A stretch of 64,000 bases of DNA from Siphonodentalium dalli (lineage: Eukaryota; Mollusca; Scaphopoda; Gadilida; Siphonodentaliidae), in the NCBI GenBank assembly GCA_032622095.1, contig CP136066.1:92961319-93025318 (forward strand), given 5' to 3'. Both the position numbers and the translations under genes were made by a program. Below are positions 22,905 to 35,716 of the stretch, in pieces (position 1 is the first letter of the stretch; each line of letters opens with the position of its first letter). The notes under the pieces were generated by a model. It worked only from the letters and a program-made list of their open reading frames with translations. It did no database searches and was not told where the DNA came from.

Positions 22905-23553
22905 CCTCATACTCCCCTCAGGTTGGAAAATTCTTCAAGTGATGACCATTTCTGTCCACAAATTTGACCAAATGTAGTAAAATATTGTTTTGCTAAACTA
23001 ATTAGCAGTTTTGTATTGGCCATGTGGATGTGGGGCAATGACACACCGGGCCGACCATGGTTCGATCCGGTGTGCGAAAATTTAGAAATCTTAACAAGAA
23101 AATTTTGAAATCGTAACATCTACACTAGCCTCAAGCCTTCCTACCGTTGTAAATTTAAACCCTACACCCCCCACTTAGGTTGGAAAATTTCCAACTGATG
23201 ACAATTCCAATGACAATGTTGACCAAATGTATGACAATATTGTTTTCTTAAATTAACTAGAAGTTTTTGACTGGCCACGGGGGAGGGACCAGGACACAAG
23301 CTTTCCAAGTGTTGGAAATTTCCAATCTGTTACCCCCCCTAAGGTTGGAAAATTTCCAACTGATGACCATTTCTGTCCAAAGTTTTTACCAAACATAGGA
23401 ACATTTCCCCCCCCCCCAATAAATTGTTTTATAATCAAACTACAAGAACATATTTCACCTATTGTTGGTGTGAAATTTCCAACTAATGTTTTGGCAAGTA
23501 TGAAATTTCCAACTGTTATACTTTTGACCAAAGTTGGGGGGCTAACTACTAGT
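22905..23553 (+). repeat. Diverged tandem repeat ending in CTAGT
   Basis: Units of about 165-260 bp begin with GGTTGGAAAATTTCCAACTG (about 22920, 23178, 23343) and include TGACCAAATGTA. The series ends in GCTAACTACTAGT (CTAGT 23549-23553), which resembles a Helentron-like 3' end, though I see no convincing hairpin before it. Confidence 0.5.
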
Positions 23554-23575
23554 ATACGTGCGAAATAAATCTCTG

Positions 23576-23690
23576 TAGTTCCACTGGTAACGATGCTACC
23601 GGAATTTGCCTGTAAATATCATGCAAATTATCTCACAAGAATAAATCATACAGGTATTTGGAGGTAGCACTGGTAGTACAAGTGGAACTA
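23576..23690. repeat. Imperfect inverted repeat of 115 bp
   Basis: TAGTTCCACTGG at the left and CAAGTGGAACTA at the right pair, as do GATGCTACC and GGTAGCACT. It is probably a small hairpin MITE. Confidence 0.55.
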
Positions 23691-24609
23691 TATAAATGTT
23701 ACTTCCGATGTCTTTCGCTCTGGTAAAGATGCATGTTAGGTGCATATTTCCGTTCATATTCTGGCACCATGTGGTTTTCTATGACGAAATGCCCACAAAA
23801 ATGTACCTTGCAAACTTGCCAGCGTATGAACGTACCCTGAATCATGCCAGAAGCTGGGGTTTGTCCCACAAAAATATTCATGATTGCCAATTACTCAATC
23901 AATATATTCACTGCAAGTCTATCACAGCTAGTGACAGTCAGTTGTGGTGTTCAATTATTAACAGACTTTTTCATTATATTACATTTAATTACATGCGGCA
24001 ACACTCACTTAAAAAGTTGCTCAAATGTATGCATACTAATCACTTGACTATATTTAGACTCATTTATAGTGAAAATTCATACATGTGTTAAGTACCATAT
24101 TAATAAATAATTTTAAATCTGAATAATGACAAATTATAGCATTTAGAGGTGTATCTACAGCAAAATTCAGCCCCTCCCTTTTAAAATTGATACATAGGCT
24201 TATACATTGTACACATATGGCCATGTCCGATCTGCACTGAGGTGCCGGGAGCATCCAAGGGCATCGGGGGGGGGGGGGGGAGAGCCTACAAAAATGGCAC
24301 TTTTCTGCCCAAAAAAGGGAATTTTCTCCGCAAACTCGGAAAAAACAACCATAAATTCATTGTGGCAAACATCCCTATTTTAAAGGTATTTGTCGGTTTT
24401 TATGGCCGTTTTTGACAAAAAATTAATATTCCTTGTGAAATTGGTGGTATTTGGACCCAAAAAGTTACATTTTGCTATAAAAACACGAGATTAAACACAG
24501 CATTTTCTGTCTCCAGAAAAAGGGCAAGTCCTGCCCCCTTGGTCAAGGGCAGGGGATCAGCTGCCCCCTCTTCCGGCACCCCTGCTGGGCTGATCACATA
24601 CTTAATTGT
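23691..24609. other. Open frames without recognised domains
   Basis: A 131-codon open frame at 23696-24091 has no motif I recognise. Its composition is not clearly that of the intact gene in this window. A G run lies near 24267-24281. I call no gene here. Confidence 0.35.
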
Positions 24610-24880
24610 ATACATGCGCTAATGGCGCACCGCGCCGAATGCCCTAATGGCGACGAAAGCGACAAAAAGTGCGCCGATCGGCGCACATTTTGTCGCTTTC
24701 GGCGCTTTCGGCGCTTTCGGCGCGCGCCGAAACAACGCTAATGGCGCACTTTTTGTCGCTTTCGGCGCTTTCGGCGCTTTCGGCGCGCGCCGAAACAACG
24801 CTAATGGCGCACTTTTTGTCGCTTTCGGCGCGCGCGCCGAAAGCGCCATTAGCAAGTGGCCGTAATAGGATTCCATAGGT
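24610..24880. repeat. GC-rich GCGCCGAAA array, copy 2 (inverted)
   Basis: This is an inverted copy of 21893-22270: it ends with GGCCGTAATAGGATTCC, the reverse complement of the start of copy 1. Two internal stretches of about 60 bp are direct repeats of each other (24688-24755, 24756-24812). Confidence 0.8.
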
Positions 24881-24939
24881 TTATCTTGTGTAGCTATCGA
24901 CAAATCAAATGAAGATATAACACACACGTTGATAGATAC

Positions 24940-25250
24940 TCAATAAGCGAGATCACTGAGTCTCGGACATATACATTTATTGGATTCACCCAATCTCCGT
25001 TCCGCGGTTTAAGTGCCAGCTACAGGTCAAAGTTCTGGAGGTGCATTCCATATATGGAACGTTTGAATATTCATGATTACATATATGGAATTCATGAATA
25101 TTCAAAAGCTCCATATATGGAATCATGAATATTCAAAAGTTCCATATACGAAATGCACATCCAGAACTTTGACATGTGGCACTTAAACCGCGGAACGGGG
25201 TGGACTAATCCTATAAATATGGTCGAGACTGAGTTATCTCGCTTATCTAT
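24940..25250. repeat. 310-bp inverted repeat element
   Basis: Arms of about 130-150 bp pair: AATAAGCGAGATCACTGAG with CTGAGTTATCTCGCTTAT, GTTCCGCGGTTTAAGTGCCA with its complement near 25165-25195, and CCAGAACTTTGAC. The centre holds three TCCATATATGGAA palindromes. Confidence 0.7.
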
Positions 25251-25265
25251 ATCTATATTTACGAA

Positions 25266-25304
<39 letters not shown>

Positions 25305-28095
25305 GTTCTATAGAAATTCACAGGGGACCATCTAGATGATGCCAAAGGGGTCTACTAGGAGTAGCTTTTTACGAGAAAGATAATGGTCGGGGTTAGAATT
25401 TTCTAAAGTGACGCCGTTGTTGTCAGGGGCAGAAAAGGGGGAGGGGCAGAAAAATAAATTGTCCCCAATTGCCACCAAACTTATATATAATCATCCCCAT
25501 AATATGAGGAATCTAATGTCGTGGTTTAAATATGGCAAACGTCACGCCGTTCGCGTCAGGGGTGCCCGGAAGAGGGGGGGGGGGCAGATTTTTTTTTCTG
25601 TCGCCGATTGCCACGAAACTTACATATAATCATCCCCATGATATGAAGAATCCAACGGTGTGGTTTAAATATGTTAAATGTGGCGTCGTTTGATTCAGGG
25701 ATGAACGGAAGAGGAGAAGGGCACCAAAATTGATAAAACTAATTTTAGCGCCGATTTCCACCAAATTGATATATATTCTTCTTCATGACACAAGGAATCT
25801 AATTGTGCGATTTAACAACGCCAAACTGTTGTTTTTGGATGAGAGATTGGGAGGGGTGGGCACTAAATTTGATAATAAGTCGCCGATTGCCACCACACTT
25901 ATACAAAATCATCCCCACGGTATGAGGAGTCTAATGGTGTGGCTTTTATCTGTCAAGTGTGGTCTCATTCGAGTCAGGGTTGCATTGAAAGGGACAGGGG
26001 CACCAAAATTGATGCACAATTGTTTTAGCGCCAATTTCCACCAAATTGATACACGTTCTTATCCATGATACGAGGAATCTAATCGTGATTTAAAGACGCC
26101 ATCGTGATGCTGTTTGGTGAGAGATGGAGAGGGGAGGGATTGGCATCAAATTTGATATAAAAAATTGTTTAGTTGCCGATTATTACCAAACTTATAAACA
26201 ATCATCTCCATGATATCAGGAGTGTAATCGTGTGGTTTAAGGATGTCACAAGTGGGGCCATTCGAGTCAGTGGTGTATAGAGATGAGAGGGACACAACAA
26301 ATTATATCTATATGTTTAGTGCCGATTTCCACCAGATTGATATATGTTCTTCTCCGTCATACGAGGAATCTTATCGTGTGGTTTAGATATACCAAATTGG
26401 TGCTCTATGAGTGAGAGATATGGGGACCTTAAATTTGATACGAATTTGTATACTCGCCAATTTTCACTAATTTCATATATACGCATCTCTAATATCTAAT
26501 GAGTCTTAGTGTGTGCAGCATGAGTCCGAAATAGGGACGGGAGGGTCACCAAAACTGATACAAAATATTTTTAGTACCAATTACTATCAAATTCAGACAC
26601 GTTCTTCTCAAATGATACAATAAATAAAATCATGCTGTCTGTCTGTCTTTTTGTCTGTCTGTGTGCGTTCTATATATAACTTCACGCGGTACAATCGAGA
26701 TGGCACCAAGGCGTTCTAAGAGGGGTAACTTTTTACAAGGAAGATAATGGTGCGGGTTAAAATTTTCTAAAATGACGCTGTTGGTGGGAGGGGAAATTTT
26801 AAAAATATGGTGAAATAGTTTTGTCGCTGATTTACACCGAACGAATACATAATCACCTTCGCAATATGGTGTTGTTCGAGTCAGCGTTGCATCAACAATT
26901 GATTTAAGAAACCAAATTCCACCAAATTCATACACGTTTTTCTCTAATGATATACCATGAATTAAATCACATTTGGTGTCGTTTGCGTCACGGATGGCGA
27001 GCGGATATGCACTATCATTGATAAGATTGCTATTCGCCGATATCCACGTATAAGTTATATACAGTCACCAGGTCATCTCCATATCATTTTAAGTAGTTGG
27101 GCGTTCACATTTCACAACCCCGACATATGGTGACCCACATAAGTCACTTGAACAATTATATCTTCTTAACAGTCATATTTATATGGGAATGGCAATCAAT
27201 GCATTCACACAAAGAGCTAGCAAAAAGAGATAACTGGAAGAAGCATTAAACGTATATTTATCATTCTATTGAAGAGATACATATATTCGTGCAAACTGAG
27301 AGACCTCGAACCGTCAGAGGATTGCATATATATAATACAAAAAATTAGTCTGTTCCATTCAATACAGTTTCCACAAAAAGTTACAATTTGTCAAGATATA
27401 TGGAAGGCCTGTTCAAAAATAGTGGTCACAGTGTGCAGTCAAATATAGTTTCTTCTGATATACAAGAAAATGCAGTTAGTAGCACAAGACTTTTCAGGAT
27501 CCTACCAATACTGACATCTGACAAGGGTTTTAGAACACACTCATCGACTGACATAAACATCTCAAAATCTCGCTTTGTGCCTGGCACATGTAGCTGATAT
27601 ATATGCGCAGCAATATTTCGTTTAAACTAAGAATATTTAGCCAATATATAGCACCATGAACAGAGGAGAACCTGGAAATTTCTTTGAAACATCTGTATCT
27701 TCATGGAGATGTGATAGCCAGGTGTCCTCGAGATCTTAGTCCAACCCACTAGATTGATTGATACATCTCAATATGTAAAACCCAATTATCATCTTTTATC
27801 GAACTAATGTGTTTATGATGGTCATGTATCATATTATAACGTCTAATGTATACGCAGTTGTAAATAAATAAATACTTCATTATATTGGTGGAACGGATTA
27901 ATCGCGATAAACAATGACAATTGACAAGGTGCGCCACTACTTATATTCCATGACTGTAATAATCATGTTTTGTGATGCTATTTGAATATACAATTTATGA
28001 GAAAACGTATAACACTTTAAGCAAGAGCATTCTCTATTCCCAACAAATATCCACAGCATACATTAACCTGGGCAACGCCGGGTAACCCTGCTAGT
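25240..28095 (+). mobile_element. Helentron-like element D, 2.9 kb
   Basis: The 5' end (TCTATATCTATATTTACG) is followed by a GTCT microsatellite (25266-25304). The body is a series of diverged units of about 110-130 bp with GCCGATTGCCACCAAACTT and AATCATCCCCATGATATGA phrases. A second head-like segment with a GTCT run occurs at 26635-26665. The 3' end is a hairpin CCTGGGCAACGCCGGG followed by TAACCCTG and CTAGT (28091-28095). A piece of repeat R3 lies at about 27085-27245. No Helitron protein is encoded. Confidence 0.6.
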
Positions 28096-28104
28096 ATATA
28101 TATA

Positions 28105-28245
28105 TACCGTGTATTGATCAACATCTTTTATATCTCCTTCCAAATTACGTCGAAATGTATAAGTTCGAATTATAATGAGCCATGTCCGTTTAAATTGTGA
28201 TTACATATGAGTGGTGCGTTTGCAAACATATCGTTAGTTTCTGCA
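28105..28245 (+). repeat. R1 tandem repeat, fourth fragment
   Basis: CTCCTTCCAAATTACGTCG and GATTACATATGAGT are R1 text, continuing roughly from where the third block was lost near 21310. The third insertion therefore spans about 6.8 kb. It ends at a CATCTG tandem. Confidence 0.55.
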
Positions 28246-28309
28246 TCTGTCTGTATCTGCATCTGTAGATATTTCAGTGCAAGAACCAATTCTGGTTACA
28301 GGCGCACTT

Positions 28310-28500
28310 GTCAAGGTGCTACTTTATAACCCTGGGGTGACTTCAGTAGCGTACTCGATTGAGACTTTTCAGCCTGACAAACTTTGTATCTGACCGAGTT
28401 CTGATTTTTGTCAGAATACCCTGACCAGGTTGCGATCCCCACACCTCCGGCCAGCTCACACGAGAGACCAGTACGCTACCTCTCGGCGACCGACTTCCGT
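28310..28500 (-). mobile_element. tRNA-derived SINE-like element
   Basis: On the minus strand TCGCCGAGAGGTAGCG resembles the pol III A box and GGGATCGCAACC the B box, about 40 bases apart. A CAGAACTCGGTCAG tail follows. This is the head of a tRNA-derived SINE. It lies upstream of innexin exon 1. Confidence 0.5.
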
Positions 28501-28949
28501 GTCAATTGCATGCATAAAGCAGCTACTTTGCTACGTCTTACCCATTCTCGTAAATCATAAAGTAATGCCTGTCACTCAAACCCCGCCCATACACGCTGTC
28601 AAATTTTAACTTCGTCGCACGCACCTGTCGCGTCTACTGCCCTTCGGAGGTTAGCCAACTTTTTATCGGCGGAGAGTCGTATTGACATGTTTCGCGGAAA
28701 ACTTCAATAGATAACCACGGAACGTTCAGAAGAAACTTTCTTCTGTATTCTTTATCTATTCGGTTGTTTGCCCAGCCCAGGTGAATTGCGTTTTACCTGT
28801 GAATAGTTTCGAGTTGGATTGAGTAACTTTCGCACTGATTGACGAAGACCTCTGGACTGTGTTTAGCGTGAGAACGCATTGTATTCACCGGGACAATAGG
28901 TAAAATTCACTCATAATCCACCAGACGCCGTGGATACGGGAGCGGAAAG
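28501..28949 (+). promoter_or_regulatory. Putative promoter and 5' UTR of the innexin gene
   Basis: This repeat-free stretch immediately precedes the innexin start codon and has many more CpG dinucleotides than the flanking intron (for example CGTCGCACG and CGGCGGAG). No clear TATA box was seen. The transcription start is not determined. Confidence 0.45.
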
Positions 28950-28969
28950 ATGGGTGACGTCGTGAAGTG
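28950..28969 (+). CDS. Innexin exon 1, 20 coding bases
   Basis: ATGGGTGACGTCGTGAAGTG is followed by a GTAAGT donor. Joined to the exon at 45909 it reads MGDVVKW, then TQKLLGG, without changing frame (phase 2: the TG of exon 1 and the G of exon 2 make the Trp codon). The start has A at -3 and G at +4, a strong initiation context. A very short first coding exon with the N-terminal residues fits the innexin N-terminus, which is short and lies in the channel pore. The exon is too small for open-frame prediction. Confidence 0.75.
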
Positions 28970-30907
28970 GTAAGTACACTCACTTAATATTTAAGAGCAT
29001 GTATGTCATTCTGTAGTTTTATGACCATGCATTTTACATTCCCTGACAGGTCATAAATGTTAACCATGCGCCTTTACGTGTACACATGGGTGTCGAGTGT
29101 GTATTAAAATTGTACCTGAATCTGTTAAATATTCAACTTTCACACTAAAAAAAACAATATATAGACTACATATTTTAATCGGCAGAACATACTTCAATAT
29201 TTTGTCAAGTCTGAAACCCCAATTGTTGATAATCTTGTCCAACACTGAGGGCACATCCCTCTCCCAATCCCCACATGTTGGCACGTCCCTGAACATATCA
29301 TGATATATATGGCGCAATTGAACTTCGAAATTATGTCTGCCCAATATGGAAGGATGGGCAAGATAGGTCGATAAATACACGAAATATCAATATACAGGCT
29401 CTCTCTCTATATATCCTTTGAACAGTCTTCCCAAATATTTCACAGAAGTGACATGAACGCTCTTTATTATATTTTACCCTATCGGAAATAGACTAAGAAG
29501 TAATAATACATGCTCTTTGTTTATCCACATAAGAAACATCGGAACCAGACTATTTTTTCTAAATTATATGCATGGAATAATTTTGTGTGGAATATAAAGT
29601 CCTCATAGAAGTATTTAAACCTTGTTATAGACCTATTTTAATACCTGGAACTGGACCGAGGTGTAACAAACTAGATACGTTCAGTCTTCAAACGGCCATA
29701 TGACTTAATGGGTGCATATAATGTTCAATGACCAGTCTAGAGGAATTATAAACTGAAATTCAGTCATTCTGAAGAGAACTAACTCATTGACTCATATCCG
29801 CCAATAAATTCATGAAGTCCGGCTTTCTTCGGTCTAATATAAAAGAAATGTTATTTGAATGCCCACTCCCGATACGGATATTGATGTATCAATGTGTGAC
29901 GCTATTTTTGTCCCACATATGATGTAACTCTAGATCGGACTTACATTCACATGAGCACGTTGTCAAGCTACTCATGCATGCATTGAATTACCCCAAGGCA
30001 AAATAGAGATAACACGAACAAACATTCTTTTATTTGAAAGGATCTGTTCGGTGTATTATTTATTTATGAGCATGCATATGGGCGTCCAAATGCACATATC
30101 GTATATCAGCCGATAAAACGACCGTGACTTTACATCTATAAAGTCACTCATCTGATGTACAATCGTCATTAAGAAGAAAATTGACGCCAAGTCTTTATCG
30201 AAAGATCTAAAGAGGGCCCCCCAATTCTCAATGGAACGGGCTATCCGTTGAAAATGGAGGGGGTCTCATATACATACGTACAGTATATTCTTGCGAAGCT
30301 GATTGGAATCTCGATTAGATTAATCTGGTGATCAAGCCTGGAATTAGTGTGTCTGATATTTGAAGAATTAGGTCCCCAGAGGGTGAATTTAGTGACGCTA
30401 TCACGCACGGCCGGCGGGCTAGCGTCACCAGATTCGCCTTACGAAATGCACACATGTATCACAAAAATGTCAAATGTATTGCCAGGGACGGACAGACCGC
30501 GAACTCTGTTCATTTCATTAGAAACACTGTATGTTGAAACTTACTTACCCAGATAGATGAATCAGGATCAGCATACTTGCATCTATCATTCTTTGAAACT
30601 CTAGGGTATACATGTATGAACAGACAAACGTTATACACAATTCCGTTAACATTGTTAGTATTATAGCGCTGTTGTCTTTCTTCTTTTCCACTCTTGCTAC
30701 ACTGTGAAGGTGATTAGAATTAGCAGCTGTCTGCAAAGTGCACCAGATGATCAGTTATGGGAAACGCCCAATATCAAACCTGTGAATGTGCATGTATATC
30801 TTTCTCGAGTTTATATGTATGTCTGTACGTGTATTATCTTCCTTTATACGTCTGTATGGTATCTCCAGATAGGAGGCAATAAAGAAATACATGTAGATAC
30901 CACCGAC

Positions 30908-31055
30908 CCTGGTAATCAGCCGACAAACTTGCGCAGATGCAGATGCATCAGGATACCTTCCATTTGCGTCACAAATCGAATCGGCCTCTTCATTGATGGG
31001 CGGCTAACTACGATCTAGTATACACGATATACACTTTATTACTGAGCCACCGGAT
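30908..31055 (-). mobile_element. SINE-like fragment, related to 33365-33565
   Basis: GGTAATCAGCCGACAAACTT and GCGCAGATGCAG correspond to GGTAATGAATTGGCAAACTT and GCCCAGATACAC in the copy at 33391. The far end reads CTGAGCCACC, the complement of a tRNA-like GGTGGCTCAG A box. The A-box side is otherwise degraded. Confidence 0.45.
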
Positions 31056-32382
31056 CCGGGGAAAACGATCGAAAATTGATCTATGTTTCACGTGCACCGG
31101 TTTTGGGAAGACAATATATTGACATAGCAAGATGGTAATTTAATATATTAGCTCACAAGCAACACGAAGGAGTGGTTTATTTATTAGTAAAAAACATTGT
31201 CGACAATGGCGCATTGCGTAGCTAAAATTCACGTGGTGCATGTTTACGTGATGCGAGTGGGGGACCGAAACACTTGAAGGTACCCACTGAGGATAGAAAC
31301 GTGAGTTTCCACAATCAGCTCAGACTTCACTTAAATTATCTTTGACCTTCTTATCTGGGTCACAACCCCGTTACAATTTTCGAATTGTAAGAAAAGCGAT
31401 TCCCCTTTTTACATTAGAAATGGTATAAGCTGTTGTTCAGATAAACGATTTGCTTGGCCGCTAGCCCACAATACAATGAGAGAGCCGACATGACATTGAA
31501 CTCTTTTTCATGTTTGCACAATGTACCAAGGTCTGTTTCCTTCTCGAAATGGATAGGGGGACAATGTCTAGTGTGCAGTCTGTACGCGTTCACAAAACAG
31601 TAAATTCTGGGAATTATTTGTGTCGCCACAGGGGAGACTTTTAGCGAAATTGCATGTTTTGCCTGTAGACCAACTGAGACGTATTTTGTGCACGGATTTA
31701 AACGAGCCCATTGAATTCAAAATTTATTGTTGCGTGAAACATTTCGCTGATGTGTCCAGTGGTATTGCATGTGAGATAATTATTATATAGTTTCATCCCC
31801 CGATGTGATATCCAACTTATAGCAATATACATTAAATGTCATCCTTATATTAATTTTGAAACACGACCCATTTGTTCTCTCTCACATTATTTCTCCGAAT
31901 GCAAGCATAGGTAGTTTATATAGAACAAATCGGTGCATGGCATTGTCACAGAAATTCGGTCAAACGTTATCCCATTCCCTATATACCGAACGCTATTGCC
32001 ATACGGCTGCATAGTTATTGGCATGTCCTGTACAGAATACTGCATTGGTGACAACTCTACTTTAAGTAAGATAGGGGAACAATGAATATTAAAACCATTT
32101 ACCTGGCAGTCACGGATTAATGATACGAATGGCCTTCGCGATGGGTATTGCTGTTAATATATTCGCATCCGTTAAAGGTACGGTTGGCCTTGGCGGTGGG
32201 TATCCTGTGAAAATATTTCCACCCGTCAAAAACCGCCACAAACAGAAAGAATATTAAAATTTAGATAGATTTTGTTCTTAGACCAATAATAAATATCGCA
32301 TAGACATCATGTTACTATCAAGATCGTACGCAGTGTTAATAAACAAAAGCCATGTTATGTTACATACATGCAGTATACGTAA

Positions 32383-32591
32383 AGAGTGTGCGATAAGCAA
32401 AACACCTAACACCGGGGAGATCACACTACGTTAACTTTGGTTAAAACTGCACCATGTTCTTTACAACATATTGTTATATATAGCACCCCATATTCCTCGC
32501 TACTCGATATGTTTGTGTTGAATGGATCACAGTGAATCAATCTCCCCAAAAATTCATCACGGTGTTGAGTGTTTTGCTTATCGCACACTCT
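32383..32591. mobile_element. Hairpin MITE with perfect 23-bp terminal inverted repeats
   Basis: The ends are AGAGTGTGCGATAAGCAAAA plus CAC and its exact reverse complement. The next bases (ACACCG and CGGTGT) also pair after a short gap. The length is 209 bp. No clear target duplication was seen. Confidence 0.7.
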
Positions 32592-33364
32592 GTGTGTACT
32601 CTATATAAACAAATACTCGGCTTGCACAGGTGTGTTTTGTGGATACTATCATTATACTATACTATTAGTATATATTCTTGAAGAAAATTTCATAATTTAG
32701 TATAGTAACTTTTATTTCTAAATTATATATAATCTACAACCAAAGCCATTCGTGCCCACAGGTTCCTATAGGATTAAGTATTATTGGGGGTGGGGTCTAT
32801 TTTTGTTCTGGGGACCTGTGTTCGTGCCTTTAAAGTAAAACATGTAAGCATCGTACTCTTTAAAAAAAAAAGTCAACTCAAAGAAAAAATTAAACGTATT
32901 CTCTTGATAATATATAACACTTCAATCTGGGTTATTATTTATAAAATGAATTCTCCTTATTTCGGTGTATTTTGACAGTTACAGGCACTTGTTCAAACCA
33001 TTTGACATGTATGCATAGAACATATATCAGTCTAATCCTAGATCGAAAGCAAGTAAATTCCCCTCGGCTTTTGTGTAAATAGGGTGCGCAATCGTTACCT
33101 AAGCAACGCCAACTACAAGGTATGTCTTTGTTTGCTTGTGGAATTACAGCAAACTAAAGGCAGTTAACTCTTTCACCTAGACTGGTATAAAATCCACAGG
33201 TATTACGATAGCTCAACGTGACTCATTGGTATGCCGTTGGTGGCAATGGCTTTTCTTTCCTTTTAGATGCTGGGTGTAGCCATAGACCATATAGTTCACG
33301 GCGTTGCCAGTTTTTTTTTGTGTGGGAAAGACTGCATCGAGTGTAATTAAATTCACTTAACTCA

Positions 33365-33565
33365 CGCCGACATCACCCTTCGGCTCCGGTAATGAATTGG
33401 CAAACTTGCCCAGATACACGAATCAGATTACCCTCTCTTTGCTCGGATCCCAAATCCGATCACATGCGTGCATGGGTATCAGAACCAACTTCGCCCTGGC
33501 GACGGCTTGTGACAGTCTGATCTGCTACGTGCACCTTAGTGACTGAGCCACCATGGGCTCGTTCA
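33365..33565 (-). mobile_element. tRNA-derived SINE-like element
   Basis: On the minus strand it opens with GGTGGCTCAGTCACTAAGG, a good pol III A box. GGTTCTGATACCC, a plausible B box, follows about 50 bases later, and then a non-tRNA body. The body matches 30908-31055. No A-rich tail is obvious. Confidence 0.55.
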
Positions 33566-35716
33566 TATGCCGTCGAATTCACGAGTGTCCTATATATTCC
33601 ATGGGTATCTTGCCTTGTTCTGCATAACCTATAGGCGCTTAACTAAACCAGTCATCAATGTTTCATCGGTCCGAGAAACTATTCAGGAGTTTGCATGATG
33701 GGCTCTATACGCTGCACATGTCATTACCGTTGACAGTAGTAAGTTTTGGACATGGGACAGGTCTATTCAACAAGAGACATTGCGTCAGCGCAAATAAACA
33801 GACATGAGAATCACAACAGTTTAGATCGAAAAGTTCATTCACGAAGCATTGATCTATATAGACTGTTTTTGACCACATGTAACCTGCGCCCGATTAATTG
33901 TAACGTCGTCCTTTTTGCGCCCTTGACTGTCGTGTTAGTGTGACGCAAATGACGGAAGAATGTACTGCATCCATCTATTGAATAACGACAGAAATCGTTG
34001 AGAATTATTGACGAGTGAGATGGTCGATTAATGACAAATTCGCCCCAGGTGACCATTCCCGTCGACGAAGTTTGCGTATATATAATGTGTTAATTGGCCA
34101 TAACGAAAAGTGCACACCGTTTAGGACAGAAGTCATTTCAACGTGCAAATAACAAACATATTGCGTACAAACGTCATTCATTTTCCGGAGTAATTTGTCA
34201 ATATCGTGTTGTGACATTATTTTCTGGGGAAATTTGTCATTTGCTTTCCGTGGGTCAGTTGTTTCCAGACGCGTGCAGTGATGTGTCTCCGTTGTACGTT
34301 TGACACCCCTTGTAACCCCGTTGATACAAACCATGTGTACCGTCTTTCCTCACAGATAATACAGTTAACGCTATGACATATGTAGGGTCTAAACCGACGA
34401 TGAACCAATACTTTCATATATACTTTAGATGGAAATTATAAATATACATTTACCCCGTTTTCAGCCGTTGGGAACACGTGGCCTATGAGAGTGGTGGGTT
34501 TAAAGGTGATATTTCGACCCCATATATAAGCATATATAGATATCAGTTTCGGCATTTGATTGTTAAAAAAATATTAAATTTAGTATCATGTAAGGCAACA
34601 GTTGAATGTACGTTTTGGTATGCATAATAGTATCATATTCTGATAGTACGTTCACCACATAATTCCCGTCTATACTTTGTTCAGGTATTGTGTGCTGTTC
34701 AGATAAAATGTAGCCCATGACTACTTGGCGTTATTGGTTGCGTAACAAAAGGCCAACATGACTTATTGTTGTGTATAATGGAACAATTGTCACTCGTGTC
34801 GAAAGTTCGAAACGCAATGGTCACAACGGTTCAATGAGAACGGAATTTATTTGTTTGCTGTTTGACTAAAACCCACCCGAACCAGCCGGTGCCTAAGCCA
34901 GAACATTCCTGGAATATCGAAAGGGAGCCCTGAGAACGGAATTGTATAGGGTAACCAGGGAACCCACTCATGACAGACTTAAAGTCATACGAAAAGCTCA
35001 AATTGTGGTGTTTACGTGTTCAAAGCCAATATGCTTGCTGTTATTATATGCACATATTGCTTGCAATGGACCGCTGTTGTACAACTATCCCAGAAAATAA
35101 ATCTTTTTTATCAGTTCATATTCTTACATTATCAGCATATGTACCATTTACATAACAGTTGCACACATAGGGAGTTGTGTGTATGAATACCACTGTTTGA
35201 ATGCTTTGTACAAATATCATCGGATGATTTTTGCTGTAGATAAATATGGCGTATTTTGTTGTTTTTTAGAGAGATAGCTTGAGTCATCTAATTATGATGT
35301 TGTCCATATTGGACAATAGCCCAAGTCGTAAGTGATTTATAGTGGATTGGACTTCACGCGTCCACTCCATTGTACTTCATTTATTCAGAGTATATATCTC
35401 TTTTGTTGCGATAAAAATCGCCCTCTATTATCGCGAGTGGTCAAGAGAGAACGCGCATGGGGGTCTTTCAAATTACCCCAAGCATATATGAACAAGGGGG
35501 GTCAGAACGAGTTCATTTCGTGTACTATCACTGAGTACATCAACGTTTAATGAATATGCTAACAGACATAAAATACAATCAAATTTCGCTGACATACCTG
35601 ATGACAATTTGACGAATTAAAACGATTCTGGTCTGAACATCGCATAATTTGTTCTTGGCCCGACGTCTACACGAGAGAACTATATATACGTGCAGTTTGC
35701 TTACACTCTTATGGTG

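Noticed and set aside
23030-23085. tRNA-like T arm (GGTTCGATCC)
   Set aside because: No D arm, anticodon arm or A box could be placed at the right distance, so I do not call a tRNA or a SINE.
23696-24091. 131-codon open frame
   Set aside because: No motif is recognised and the minus strand is also open; it may be a decayed transposon protein, but I cannot support it.
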